64,000 bases of DNA. Source: Vespula vulgaris. Lineage: Eukaryota > Arthropoda > Insecta > Hymenoptera > Vespidae. Position 1 is the first letter of the stretch. Each line of letters starts with the position of its first letter. A model generated the notes under the pieces. That model worked only from the letters and a program-made list of their open reading frames with translations, ran no database searches and was not told where the DNA came from. The DNA lies in the NCBI RefSeq assembly GCF_905475345.1, contig NC_066592.1, forward strand, positions 5,153,001-5,217,000, in the 5' to 3' direction. This document shows, in pieces, positions 37,946-51,101 of the stretch. Made by a program: the position numbers and the translations under genes.

Positions 37946-39485
37946 AGATAGAGATAGAGAGATGAGAGACGTAGGAAGGCACTAATTAACGCTAACACGT
38001 GTCGGGCAAACATAGGCGAGGCTAGAAGCCCAAGGCCATTGACATTGTACCTTTCTTCCTATCTCGTCAAGATCCAACCAGACACTTGTTCTACTACGAG
38101 ACTTTCGAAATTTCTTCGTATCGTAAAATCGAATCGATTGGAGAAGGACGCAGATAAAAAGAAAGAAAGGAAATTATAAAGAACCGTCGAGAGTTGATGA
38201 CAATGAGGAGAGAAAGACATAAGAAAACTGTCGTCGTAATCTGAATTGCTCTGAGAAAACGCAGAGCTCTTGTTGTTTCGACCGATCGCGAAATTACCAC
38301 AACAATGGGTGGGCACCCTGAGCAAAGCGAAGGGGGAAGAGGAGAAAGGGGAGATGATAATTACGAAGAAACGTATGCGAAAGAAACGGGAGAAACTCGA
38401 CAATTACCGGAGGAGGACCGTTCTTCTTCACGGCCAACGACAAAGTCCTAAAGGACTTTCGACTTGGCTTATTTCTCCAATTGTTTGACTTGGAAATAGC
38501 ATTTGCAATAGAGCACGAACTTTCGAGCTCGAGAAGCACAAGGATTCGGTCGCGTTTACAAGGGAATCGTGAGCCGATATACCCGTTCCCTCTCCTCTCT
38601 AAACCTTGTAAAACCAAGCGACTTGCGTGGCACGTATTCGTTCGCCGCGAAAGCCAAGGGTGTGTACGATGGAATGTATATATATGTTCGCGTACGAGTA
38701 TGTCGAACCGATACGTGTCGACACGACGCACCGAATATACGACTTATCCCTTCCCCCACACTGTCTCTCATTCTTCCTCTTTCTTTCTTTTTGAACCAAA
38801 TACGGCGAGGTGTAACGCTTTCCGAGAATGGACTCGTGCCAATCGACGGCATATAACTACGTGTCATCGACGTTTGTGTTCCAAGCTGATTTCCTTTACC
38901 CGCCAAAAATTAAGATTCCAATATCGAACTGGATCTCTCTTCGAGCGATCTTTTTTCTTTGTATATTTTTTTTTTTTTTTTGAGGGGAAGATTCTTTTCC
39001 CCTTTCTTTTTCTATTTTTCCTTTTTTGGGAGGAGGGGAGGGGGCAATCGACTTCTCCTTTCGTATGTAGCAAGTATTTGAAGCTCCCGCGCGTAATATG
39101 CGTATACGTATGAAAAAATGGTGGCAGGCGCATGAGAAAATCCGCATGGAGGTCGTGGAAAGAACGGTTCAACGTGGACAGCTCTCGTAGAGAAGACGCG
39201 CGTAGGAGCGTCGGTATTAACCGCATCCGACGCACGATAATCATCATAACGGGCACATCCTTCAACTCGCCGCTTCCGAGTCTGAAAGCCTTCTTTCCTT
39301 ACTTTCGCGCAGGACAATGCCCACTTTTACCAATGTATACCTACATCGACTTCCTCTTTTCCCAAGCCTCCTTTCGAGTCCCGTCTTCAGTTTCACGAAG
39401 TTTTATATTTTTCTAGATTTAGAGTAGAGTTCAAAGTCACTAGAGAAAATATACGTTGGCACCGACATCGACGAAGAGGAGTACA

Positions 39486-39568
39486 CGATGTTCATACGCA
39501 CGTAATGGGATACCATGAGCTCGTTCACGGGACAGCTCGCTTCGCTCAAGTCTACTCGGCCGTGAACG
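39486..39568. repeat. Dispersed duplication, copy A, with a 9-bp stem
   Basis: 39486-39521 matches 40175-40210 at 33 of 36 positions. Directly after it, CGTTCACGG (39522-39530) and CCGTGAACG (39560-39568) form a perfect inverted repeat. The word GAACGCGGAAACGT follows in both copies (39564 and 40401). Confidence 0.7.
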
Positions 39569-39755
39569 CGGAAACGTAACAGTTCTGTGCCATGGGCATG
39601 TCGATTCTCTTAAGCGTACGGAACCTCGCGTATAGATAACTAGAGGATGCAAAGTGAACTGTCGTCTCTAGAACAGTAAGAAAAGTATCGTAACGGACTG
39701 ATCCCAATTCTAAATTCGAGACGCGTTCGTAATAAATTCAGTTCAGTAAAGAAAG

Positions 39756-39810
39756 AAAAGAAAGGAAAGAAAAGAAAAGAAAAGAAAAGAAAAGAAAAGA
39801 AAAGAAAAAG
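39756..39810. repeat. (AAAAG)n pentanucleotide array
   Basis: About nine AAAAG units. A reverse-sense (TTTTC)n array of similar size lies at 56780-56815. Confidence 0.9.
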
Positions 39811-40174
39811 AGAGAAAAAAGAAGCAAGTACGAAACCCTTTCTAACGATCAATCTGATTTTGTGCCGGCATACGAAAGATTCGATGGGATAAAGATTAGC
39901 TCACATGGACGTCGAGTGCTCGGTTAATGAACCCGAGAGATCGGTAAGGATAAAACGATTTTATCTCGACGGCGATAAGGACGGGCGTACGCCGTTAGAA
40001 ATCTCCGCGAGTTGTTCTCGGTCCACGGACTACGAGGATGCTGGAAGGAGGGATCGACTGGAGGAGCACGTAGATTCTCCGAAGGCTCGATGAGAAATCG
40101 GTAAATGTATCGTGCTTGGTGTGTTGCCGGTATGTTCAGGATTGGCCCTCGCTCTGCCATTGGCATAAGCGCAT

Positions 40175-40414
40175 CGATGCTCATATGCACGTAATGGGAT
40201 ACCAAGAGCTAGCCAGCTAGCTAGCGAGCTAGCGAGCTAGCCAGCAGCTAGCTCGCTTCCTCGGCCATACGCTTTCTGCCTTCCCCTCTTCCTCTTCCTC
40301 TTCTTCTCCTTCTTCTTCATCTCTCATCCTCTTTTACTAACACAGAATACAGACTACAGAGAGACTTGGAAGCTCCGCAAGACTCGCGCATCTGCCTCGC
40401 GAACGCGGAAACGT
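40175..40414. repeat. Dispersed duplication, copy B, interrupted by an AGCT-rich minisatellite
   Basis: Starts with the 36-nt block shared with 39486-39521, then carries overlapping palindromic GAGCTAGC/CAGCTAGC units (40206-40252), a pyrimidine tract, and ends with GAACGCGGAAACGT as in copy A. It is longer than copy A because of the inserted repeats. Confidence 0.65.
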
Positions 40415-43197
40415 GTCACGGCTATGAAACTTCCACCTTCCGTGTCCCATTCGTACGAAAAATGATACATGGAAGTTGATACTGAGAAAACGATCCTTCT
40501 CATTCACTCACTCACTCACTCGCTCGCTCCTCTTCCTCCTCTTTCTCCTTCTTCTTTTGCTTCGTTTTGTTCTCTTATTATTAAACGAACAGAAAAAAAA
40601 GAAAACAAAAGGAAAAGTAAAGAATTCAAAAGCAAGTAAACGTTCGCGAGTATTCTTCCCTTTGAGTATAATATATACCGTCCTTAAAATAAAAAGATTC
40701 CTGGTATGCGTATACTTAACGAAAAGAAGTTCTTAATTACGCGAAGAAGGTAAGATCGGCGAATCTCTTTAAAGACAAAACGTGTTCCATGTATATTAAT
40801 CACTCGTAAGCGTGTGCTTTTATAACTTTTCCATCGTTTAATTTCCATAAAGACATCGCTTTTTCTTTCACGGCCACCGGAGGAACCGTGCGAACATAAT
40901 GACAGTCATTAGGACCTGTGGATCCGCGTCGCAGGTGTTAAGACACGGTTAATGATACCCGTAAATATGCTCCTCGCACGTACTACTTTTTGTTTCGTTG
41001 CATCGTTCCGTGGAATTCTTAGCGATACCCCAAAACCACTGTCGCGTTCGAAGATACCTTCGAATAAAAATCATTTTTACGATTCGTTACGAGACTCATT
41101 AATAAGAGATGAGAAAGAGGAGGAGAATTAAAAACGAATTATTTTCGATCAAAGTATACAAATATTGTAGGCCTGTATAAATATATGTATGTACGCGTAT
41201 ACAAAGTGAAAACAATGATATCGATAAAGTATCGATCGAAAGATCCAACCAGATAATTTTCACACGAGTTGAAATGTTCGAATTGACAGAACGTTATTCG
41301 ACCTCGAACTCCTGATCGACTATGTCCCGCTAGATCTCAACGATCGCTACGCTTTATTCTCAGTTCGTTCGACTTGACAGGTGCGTATCGAATCGGTCGA
41401 TGATGTTTTTTGAAAAGCAAAAGAAACGACGCGGCGCTTAGAGGATAAGGATAATTCAGCTTACGTAACGATTATCACGAGTATCTAAGAGTAGCGCCAG
41501 CATAAGACGAAGGTTGATTGACCTAAGAAAGATCAATTTCTTTACGATGCATGCAAAATCGATCGCAATAATTTTTTGTTTACGTTTAACGCGACGTATA
41601 TTTTTTTTTTAATTACTATTTTTTTTTTTTTGCAAAATCAAGAACCCATATTTCATTAATCGGATCGATAGGCATTCGATGTAATTATAAAAGAAGTGGC
41701 TCGCATAAGATCTTATTAATCGATTTTGACGTCGTACGATTGTGATAGATAGCATGATTGTGACCGAGAAAGTAGCGATATCCATATGAATAATTGCATA
41801 GAAAGCGATAGGTGGGACGAAAGAAATGGTATATCTAATTATATTGTTAATAGTCCTTTTTTTGAAAGTTACAGAACATCGAAGATACAAATCTCAAAGA
41901 TAGTTTCTCACGAAGTTTCCGAAAAAATCCTAGTCGCACTTCTTCACGGTTTCTAACATCGAGGTGAATCGTTTCGATCCGCGTTTTTTTTTTTTTCTTC
42001 TGTGTTGTTCTTTTTTATATATACAAAGAAGAGAAACCTACCGGAAACTGAATAATTCAAGAAGGATCAAGATCGACACGCGTAACTCTTGCTTACCTTT
42101 AAATAAAATAAGCGATAACACAGAAATTATACGTAAGATCTTTTAAAAACGTCGATCGACTAAGTACGTTTTCTTTAGAAGGGAGAGTAACGTTTGGTCT
42201 TCGACCTTATCTATCGATGATAATCGTCGAAGTTGCTGGGAGGTCAGAGGTCATCTTAGACGCGACGAGAATAATACCCAGGCATTCGACCAAGTTGGAC
42301 TTCCCGAATGCAGATTGCAAGTCTCATAATAATAGCCGATCGTAATAATAAATGTCATAGACCGTAGGTAAGATCTAGAAAGTGTGTCAACGATTTTTAC
42401 GAGACTCGCACGAACGAACGAACCGAACGTACGAACCAAACGAACGAACGAACGATCGTGAGACTTTCGAAAGTCAAGGTCAATGTTACGCGATCACAAT
42501 GATCTACGCCTCGAGTTAAGAATAGAGTAAAAAGATGAAGCGAAAGACGTGATTATAAGAGAAAAATAATAATAATAATAATAATAAAAAAATGAAAAAA
42601 ATAAAAATGAAATAATAAAAAATTCAATAAATAAAAAAAAGAAAAAGCGAAAGGATTATAATTACGTTAGGCGCGTTCGATCGTAGAGAAAGAGGGATCG
42701 CCATCGTTAAGCTGTCATCCGATAATCGATTGCTTCCGTAAAATCATCGAGAACGTACCACCGAGTACGATGTCACGTGCGCTGATAGTTTTCGCAAGAC
42801 GGCAGGCTCTTATTACACGCTCAATGTCGATTTTATGGGATCGACCTCTTCGACGAAATTTTTCATTTTTGCGCTACATTTCTTTCTCATTCCTTTTCGA
42901 TCTTATCTCGATCAATAATACGTTCTTTCAATAATACGTCTATCTCTTTCTTTCTCTTTCTCCTTCTCTCTTTCGTTTCAAGTAGTATACCTATGTATAC
43001 TTACTTTCAATCCCTGCAACGAGCCCAATTAAATTCAAGGAGGAGGAAGAGAAGGTTGAATTTCGAGCGAAAAGTCACCATGGAAAGTCACACTGGTTGC
43101 GTTTTCTTGGTAAACAAGCGGCCTATCTCTTGGTAGGTCGAGACGTGCGCGTTTCGAATTCCAGGCCTTGCACTCGAAGGAAATTCTTCGGTGCCCC

Positions 43198-43245
43198 TTA
43201 TCGGGCCCAAGGATGTCGGTAGGTAAACGGCATGGGATGAGTTTC
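43198..43245. repeat. Short dispersed duplication, copy A
   Basis: TTATCGGGCCCAAGGATGTC is identical to 43811-43830, and GATGAGTTT follows at similar spacing in both. Copies are about 610 bp apart in the same orientation. Confidence 0.7.
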
Positions 43246-43339
43246 ACTCGTTGCGACCTTTCAGCCTTTTCATTTACCCGCGATAATGTTCCGGCCTTAA
43301 CCCTTTGACTCGCCTCCTTTTTTTACAACTCCCATCGTC

Positions 43340-43341
<2 letters not shown>

Positions 43342-43371
<30 letters not shown>

Positions 43372-43377
43372 CTTCTT

Positions 43378-43408
<31 letters not shown>
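43342..43408. repeat. (CTT)n trinucleotide array
   Basis: About 22 uninterrupted CTT units. Confidence 0.98.
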
Positions 43409-43810
43409 GTAATTAAGAATTCACGCACGCGAGAACTAACCATTTTTTATTATGTATGTTAAGGATACACACGCACACACGTACATATCTATAATTAAGA
43501 ACGAATTTTTAAGATCACGATTTTTGTATATATATATAAAAAAAAAAATAAGAAAAAAGAAAAAAAAAGAAAGAGAGAAAAAATAAGAGAAAAAATGTTA
43601 AACGAATCGGAAATGATCGACGATTCAGGATGGACGCTCGGTAAAAAGAAATTTTCAAGTTCCCCGAACGATTTTATCGTATTATCGCGTTCCTTCAGAG
43701 TAAATAATATTATCGAGGAACGAAGAGCTAGAAGAGTCATTTGCGAGAGTCGTTCGAAGTGCGCAAAGATCGCTAAGAAATTCTCTCCTTGGTGTCTTTC
43801 TCGTCCTCTC

Positions 43811-43856
43811 TTATCGGGCCCAAGGATGTCAAGAACGGGTGTTGCCAGATGAGTTT
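43811..43856. repeat. Short dispersed duplication, copy B
   Basis: Same 20-nt core as 43198-43217, followed by a diverged segment and GATGAGTTT. Confidence 0.7.
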
Positions 43857-43917
43857 TATTCGCGAGGCATCTGGGTCAGCCGCGTTCGTGCAGTACAGAA
43901 ACGTTCTCCTCCTCCTC

Positions 43918-44112
43918 CTTTTCCATCGTCGTCATCATCATCATCATTATCATCATCATCATCATCATAATCATAATCACAATGATCATCGTCGTCATCG
44001 TCGTCGTTGTTGTCGTCAATACCACCACCACCATCATCATCAATATCATGATCGCCATCGTCATCGTCATCGTCATCATCATCATCGTGGTCGTGGTCAT
44101 GATCGTCATCGC
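43918..44112. repeat. Degenerate (CAT)/(CGT)/(CAC) triplet array
   Basis: Nearly 200 bp of NNT/NNC triplets in mixed order. All six frames read as His, Asp, Ile/Val or Met runs, which explains the several long open frames here. Confidence 0.95.
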
Positions 44113-44599
44113 GGCGCACCCATTAACTTCTCTCATGCGCTTGTTCGAGAGCGCAGGTGTTGCGCATGCGCGACGCAAACCAAGCGGAGAATTCAATCGA
44201 CCGAGAGAGTCCGATTCCAAACTCCTTTCTACTCCTCGATCTAAGCCGCGAGAGCTTGCCTGACCCTAAACGTAAAGATACATCGAAAGTCTTTCAGCGA
44301 TCTTTTATCGTCGTTTTTCCAAGAAAATCCAAATAAGGAAGCCGAAGAAACTCGAGTCTTTTCCGGAAAAGAAAGAGACGTAAATCGTAGTCTATAGGGA
44401 TTTTACATAGGTTTCAGAAAAAAAGAAAGAAAGGAAGACACACGCGCGCGTACGCACACAACTATGATCCATAACGTGTAATTTTTTTCTTTTAGAAATA
44501 TGAAGATTACTCTGGACAGATAAATTGGAATCGTGTTCGCAAAGGTAGACGAACGATCGGAGTTACTATGTTTTACGGTAAACGCTCTGATCGTGTATT

Positions 44600-44611
<12 letters not shown>

Positions 44612-44662
<51 letters not shown>
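44612..44662. repeat. (GA)n microsatellite
   Basis: About 25 GA units. A second tract lies at 44837-44860. Confidence 0.97.
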
Positions 44663-44671
<9 letters not shown>

Positions 44672-46987
44672 GGGAGAAAGAAAGGAGGAGAAAGAGAAAG
44701 GAAACGAGGAGAGGGCGAAGAGAAAAACGGAAAAGATCGGGGTGCACCAGCGCCATTAGAAATCATCGCCTGCGCTCGAGGAATTTCAGAATGCGGAAGG
44801 AAAGCTGCGATGTGGGGGAGAGGGACAGAAAGAAACAGAGAGAGAGAGAGAGAGAGAGATCGATAAAGGGAAAGAGGGAGAAATGGAGAGAGGGAGGGAG
44901 GGATGAAGAGAATCGGAGAGGGATATAGTTAGTAACCGGAGAACCCACTCGTTCGTTTCAATTCTCCGGCCGTGCACCGATGCGGCTGTTGATGGTCGAT
45001 CGTGCTTTTTCTTTTAGCTCGTTTCTCGAGCGAACCTCTCTACGTAGTACCTACATATGTATCTATCTATATATACATGTGTGTGTGTGTGTACATGTGC
45101 GTGTATTTACCTTGGAGATACATACACGTATGAAATCTACTAACACAGCATTACTCGTTAGCTGGACCATGCATGCGTACTCTATTACTACTTATGCTAT
45201 CCACCGTCCTACCTAACGTCCGTTTCTACTTCGCAGCTCGCTCGAAATTTCTTTCCTATCTATTTTTTCATTTATCTATTCGTCGACCTCTCTCTAGCAA
45301 TAAGACATCGAACAGCTGTTTCGTATATCTCGAAAAAAATGTCGCTGTAGCGGTCGCGGTTACGGTCACTGTCGCTATTGTTGTTGTCCTTCTTCTTTTT
45401 ATTATTATTATTCTTATTACATCGCGAGATATATTTTTTGATTTATTTCTTAACATTAGGTATATTATGGGATTAATATGGGATTGGATAAACGTTGTCG
45501 GTAATCGAGTCCCGATCGTAAAGTTCTTATCGTAAAGAATATGTTTGACCGTTTTACGTTTTGCAAAGTAGGTGTATACCATAAATGTTTCGATATCAAA
45601 GACGATTTGATCGATGGTTTAACATTCGCTCGAATTAGATCGCTTTTTCAGAGAGATTGGAAAGTCAGAATGACGCTCAACGTTTTCACCGTGACAAAGA
45701 AGAGCACATCGTAGTCGTCGTTAAAGTTAGACGACGTCGTTGAGATAGAAATGCGGCAGAGGATACTCCGGAGACGGCGAGGCGGCGAACAGGGTAACGG
45801 TTCGCAATCGAGGATCGAAGATCGTAATCGAATAATTGCCAGGAACGAACCGCGAGAGAAGTTCTCTTCTCTTTCTCTATTATCAACTTTAGCGATAACC
45901 AACACGTGGGATAATCGAGTTCGAATATAATGATATATGTACCATGAAAAGGTCTTCTCGCGATTAAGAATTCCGTGCTCGTTGTCAACCGGTGGGGGTT
46001 ACATCGGGAGACGCCGCCGCTTAGCGAGAAATTAACGAGTTACCCGCTCCAGGCGATCCTTCAACACAGCGCGAGCTCGACTCTTACAAAGCTCGTGCGT
46101 GCGACCTCGACAAAAAGTCCTTTTCGCTTCGTACCGATCTCGATGGCGTCGATGAAACAACGTTAAATGATAATGACTTGGTCGGCGAACGCGAGCCGCA
46201 TAAACGATTCGATCCTCTCGCGGTGTATAATCGATGTGTGTTCTCGAAAAAGAGAGAGAGAGAGAGAGGGGTAAAACGAAGAAAATCGAATGAAACGATT
46301 CGGTATACTTCGAATCGATTGTTTGCTCTTTTGAAGAGTAGGGAGATTTTTCGAAAAAAAAAAGAAAGAAAAAAGAAAAGTGATAAGTAAAGAGAGAAAA
46401 AGGAAAATGAAAGAAAGCTTACTATGAAAAGGATAATCGCGGATCGTTTCGTAGACGTCCCGTTCTGCGAATTTATTACACGGAAGAGAAGAGATCGCAC
46501 GGAGTAGCTACGCTATTCGTAGTGATTTTTCAAATATCCCTCTCTTTTATCGAATCTACCCTTTCCTCCGTCGTATTACATCCACTTCTTCTTCTTCTTC
46601 TTCTACTACTACTACTAGTAGTAATACTAATACTAATACTACTAATTTTTTTCTTCTTCTTCTTCTTCTTCTTTCTCTCCCTGCCACGCCGAAGCAAGAA
46701 GATATTTATCTCCACGAGATTTATCGTTTCTTCTTTCGCGAGACACGCGCATACGCGCACGCGCACCTGCGACTAGTAAGTATCGTACGTACGAGTCACC
46801 TCGCATCGCCGTCTTATTTTTGCAGTCGCAAAAAAATATATGTCCGACCCCTAAAACCTGTAATACCCGCGTAATTTGCAGTGATTGATTTGCTTCGAAA
46901 GTGTCGACTCCGAATATAACGAATAAAATACGAATCTCTTGATAGTCTTTCATTCAAGAACAATACAAAAATTGACGATTTGTACTC

Positions 46988-47415
46988 GTTCGAAATAAGA
47001 GGTCGAACAGTTAAATCCTTTTATCACTAAAAATGATAAATCGTTTAAACGATGATCGAGCGAACGATTAGACGAAACAAAAAAAAAGAAGAAATCAGAA
47101 TTTAATATTTTTTCATTCGACCGCGATAAAAAAAAAGGTATACTTAATTTTTATTTGACCGAAACGAGAGCGCACAGTTAGGCCCTTTTATCACTGAACG
47201 ATGAACGTGCGAAGGATTAAAAGAAAAAAAGAAGAAGAAAGAAAGAAAGAGAGAAAGAAAAAAAAGAGACTAAACACTTAATATTTTTTTGATTCGAGGA
47301 TTATGAAAAATAATATGGTTCGTATTTGGTCGAAACGAGAGCGTACAGTTAAGTCCTTTTATCACCGAAGATGGCAAACTTCGGTCTGAACGATGAACGG
47401 GCGAGTAACTAAAAG
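46988..47415. repeat. Degenerate tandem repeat, three units
   Basis: Three successive units carry ACAGTTARRYCCTTTTATCAC followed by GAACGATGAACG-like and A-rich segments (cores at about 47005, 47175 and 47347), with TTAATATTTTTT..ATTCGA between them. Spacing is about 170 bp. An extra GAAGATGGCAAACTTCGG stem occurs in the third unit. Confidence 0.7.
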
Positions 47416-50400
47416 GAAGAAAGAGAAAGAGAGAGGGAGTAACGATGGTACACCGTTGTAAGTACGTAATCACGTAGGTATTGTGCTAACTCACAAATAA
47501 TGAAAGCCGGGAGCGCAACACCCGTGAATCCTATGCCTTCTAGCCGGCGCGCAGCATATTCCTTTTCCTCTCTCGCGTGCTCACGTGCGATCCGACTCTC
47601 TAGCGAGAGTGAGAAGGACGTACCGAAGAAGAAAAGAGAACGAAAGAAAGAGAGACAGAGAGATTGAGAGAGAGAAAAAGAAAGAGAGAGAAGAGAAACG
47701 AGGCACTCGCGAAGAACTGCGCGGCTTATGCGAGTTGGGTCCGCAAAGGTATGCGCCACTGCAAACAAGCCATAATGCTCGCACCTAAGGCCGCCCTATA
47801 CAGGCCCTTTCATAAATAATTTCCATCGATCGATTATCCTAAAGATTCTATATATAGATTTGCGCGTGTGCGTATATACATATGTATGTATGTATGTATG
47901 TATGTATATGTATATATAGATATTGAAGTCTTCAAAGAGATACCTCGAATGAAAGAATATTTCAATGACACAAATTTCTCCGAGACGAAACAATCCTAGT
48001 CGTAAAGTCTCACGGATAAAGTACGATCTCTCGGTCTTTCTCTTTCGAACGATCAATCCTATTGTCGACGGACAAGATAACTAAGTATATTCGGAAATGA
48101 TGTTTCCGTTCCGTTTTAACGGGCAACGCAGTAAAAAAATCTTCGTTGGTAACGAGTAAAAGAGAAAACAAAGAAAACTGAAGGGAATCGAAATCTTCGA
48201 TGTTTTCAAGATATTTCTAATGGCATAAAGAATTTATTATTTGACTATTATTATTATTATTATTATTTTTATTGCTATTGGCTTAAACTCGTTTATTCGT
48301 TCGTAAGTAAGTATCTGCTATCTCTATTCTCGGAAAAGGAAAGGGAGAGAGAGACAGAGAGAAAGAGAGAAAGAGACACACACAATCGAAAAGGAGAGCG
48401 AACGAGATTGGCTCGCTTCGAAACTCTGGAAAAGTGCATCGAAAGATTCTCACGGCTCGAAAGAGCGAATTCCTGCTATCGCTTGGCCGTTAACGGCGGC
48501 CTGTCTCGGGGTTTGATTGTCCCGCCTGTTCTACCGCGAACTCTCTTCTGTTATGGCCAAATGCTTGGCATACCTCCCTCCTTCTCCTTCTCCTCGATCC
48601 TTTAAGGACGAGATACTCTTCTTCGTTCCTTCTCGCTGTGGACTTCGTAGTATCGCGATGAAAGCTCGTCATACTGCCGCGAGTTCTTGCGTTTTATTGC
48701 GATATACGTTCGCCTTCTATTACGTTGCCTCGCCTCGAGAAAAACTCTACGTATATATATTCTACGTATGTATCTATCTATATATGTACGTACGTGTGTT
48801 AGATACATACGTACACGCACGTTCGTAAACTATTTCAAAGTCTAATGGTTTCTTTCCAAGTGAAACAAAACGAAATATGGAAGAAAACGTTTTTAACTTT
48901 ATTCGCGACTCGACTCGTCGAAAATTGACGAGAGATATTAATAAGCTTCGAACGTTCCCTTTTCCTTTTCCTCTTCCTCCTCCTCGTCCTTCTTCTTCTT
49001 ATTATTCTTCTTCTTCATTAATTAAGAATTTCCCGCATAACGGATAGGTTCGCATTCATTGTTTATTATTTTAGGCACGCATGATAGAAAGGATTCGTGC
49101 CACTTCTCATTCGGACGCTTCGTTTCTTCGGCTATATCAGGCGCGTGGGTCGATTCCTATCGTCGTGAAAAAGTGAAAGTATCGTCGTCGTCGTCGTCGT
49201 TGTCGTCATCGTAGTCATCGTAGTCATCGTCGTCGAAGTTGTCGACGAATAATATTGGAAGTAAAACGAGTAGTCGAGAGTTATCGAAACCTTGGAAGAC
49301 GCTTGATCTTCTTCGAGTGATATAAAAAAATCTAAATTTAGATTACAGATAAACGCGAAATGTCAAATTTTATAGCGTTAAATAACGAATACTTTTCGAT
49401 CGTAAAAGAAATTGCTAGACGATAATATTTCAACGATTTATGATATAATAAAAAGAGAGGGTATATGTATTTGGAGAGAGAGAAAAAAGATGCACGTATA
49501 TCGTCGAATGTCTATAATTCTAGTAAAAGTATAAAAACCGATAAAAAAAAAAAAATAAATAAAGAATAAAATGTGTAGAGTTAGTGATTTCTTGTCGATG
49601 GATCGAAAGTAAGCGAGAGTGAAAGTGACTTATGCAAAAGCGATAAGAGGAAGAACACGTTTATTACTCTTTCCGTTGAGTGGACACATTCTTTTTTTTA
49701 ATCGACGATTAGAAAGAACGTCTAACGCCCGTTAAATACACCTATTCTTCGAATATCTTCGACGTTGAAGGAAATTACCAAGTGTTTTAGCATAACTAAA
49801 TGGTTGGTAGCTTAGGCCTCTCTTACGTCATTAAACGAGAAGAATTATCTATCTGTATATCGTTAAATTAATACATTGACCGATATAAATAAAATGAGAT
49901 CGTTAACGGAATGATCTTTGCGTGATTAATCGTTTTATCCTAAATCATCTTTTATGAATTATGAATGATCCTTTCTAAAGATAAATCGTTTATCACGCAC
50001 GACCTATCACTTTCTTAGACGAGACGAGCTTAGTGATATTCGCGGGAAAATTCGAAATCTCGTTCGCTCGAAGTCTATCGAGCAAACAACCGAATACCAA
50101 AGTTCTTACGTGCGATATTGCATAGAGCCGGTCTCTCTCACAGACACAGATACACACACATATACGTATACACGGTGGTCAGCGAAGTGTGGCAGAAATA
50201 GCATTACGCAGTAGGTATGGAAGCACGTAAACGCGTTGCATTTGTATCTCGCGAATACGGTATATGTACGTATGTATGTATGTATGTTAGTATGTACGTA
50301 GAAATGTATGTAGAAATGTATGTAGAAGGCGAAGTATACGCCCAATGTAACTGTATACCTTGGTCATAGATGTTAATCTGCCACATAATTGCGCCGATCT

Positions 50401-51048
50401 GGCCGCTTATTTATTGGCCTGTTTCTAGCAGCCGGCGGTTCAACGATTTTCAACGTTCCTACTCGGTTATTGCTTTACGAACGGTCGCTCCAACTAATCG
50501 GTGGAAGCCACGATCTCTCCTCCTCTCTTCGCTCAAGCTCGTTACCAAGATCGAAGGGAATCGTTAAAACGCGTGCTTTCGTTCTTCGTAGGAGAAAAAA
50601 AAAACTGTGACTATCACAAAAAAAGAAAACAAAACGAAACAAAGTTAACAAAAGAAATTACGAACAAAAACATTCGATACATTTGATCGATCGAATCATT
50701 TCGACTCCGAGAGAAATATAAATCCATCGTTAATTGAAAAGAAAAAAAAAAAGAGAAAAAAAGAACCGTTCAATCCTTTGGAGGAGAGTAGTATCGATCC
50801 GAAAAGTCAATCGTATTTAAAGTTTAAATCGATTTATAATTGGAACCTTATCGAATGGCCCATTTCTCTGACCCGGTAGCTCGATAATCTGTCGCGTTAT
50901 CGTGACTTATAAGAACCGACCGGTCTTAATGTTTCGTGTCTTCTGAGTTCGATAATCGATTATTATTAAATCTCGTTGGAACCGTTCGAGAAGAAGGGAC
51001 GAGATCGAGCGGGACCTCGAGAGATCGAGAGAAAAAGAAAGATAAAAG

Positions 51049-51101
51049 GAAGGAAGGAAGGAAGGAAGGAAGATAGGTAGGTAGGTAGGTAGGTAGGTAG
51101 G
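51049..51101. repeat. (GAAG)n then (GTAG)n tetranucleotide array
   Basis: GAAG units (51049-51072) change to GTAG units (51075-51101). The same GTAG unit forms the array at the right edge of the window. Confidence 0.95.

Larger units (their letters stand above)
32601..43197. other. Long non-coding stretch: unique blocks alternating with repeats
   Basis: No recognisable gene. Holds unique AT-rich sequence (32600-35100), purine-rich arrays (35520-35720), a short TIR-flanked block (37537-37669), (GATA/GACA)n at 37885-37945, a CpG-bearing block (38500-38900), the paired duplication at 39486 and 40175, an (AAAAG)n run around 39760-39805, and A/T runs at 41600 and 42570-42640. The open frame 38481-39113 (210 codons, plus strand) lacks any family resemblance and ends in Phe-rich low complexity. 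Confidence 0.5.

Noticed and set aside
38481..39113. Plus-strand open frame of 210 codons
   Set aside because: No family resemblance, no exon-like splice signals that make sense, and its end is Phe-rich low complexity. The opposite strand is equally open, so it is a chance frame.
43789..44263. His-rich, Asp-rich and Met/Thr-rich open frames
   Set aside because: All come from the mixed CAT/CGT triplet array; no codon-level constraint is visible.
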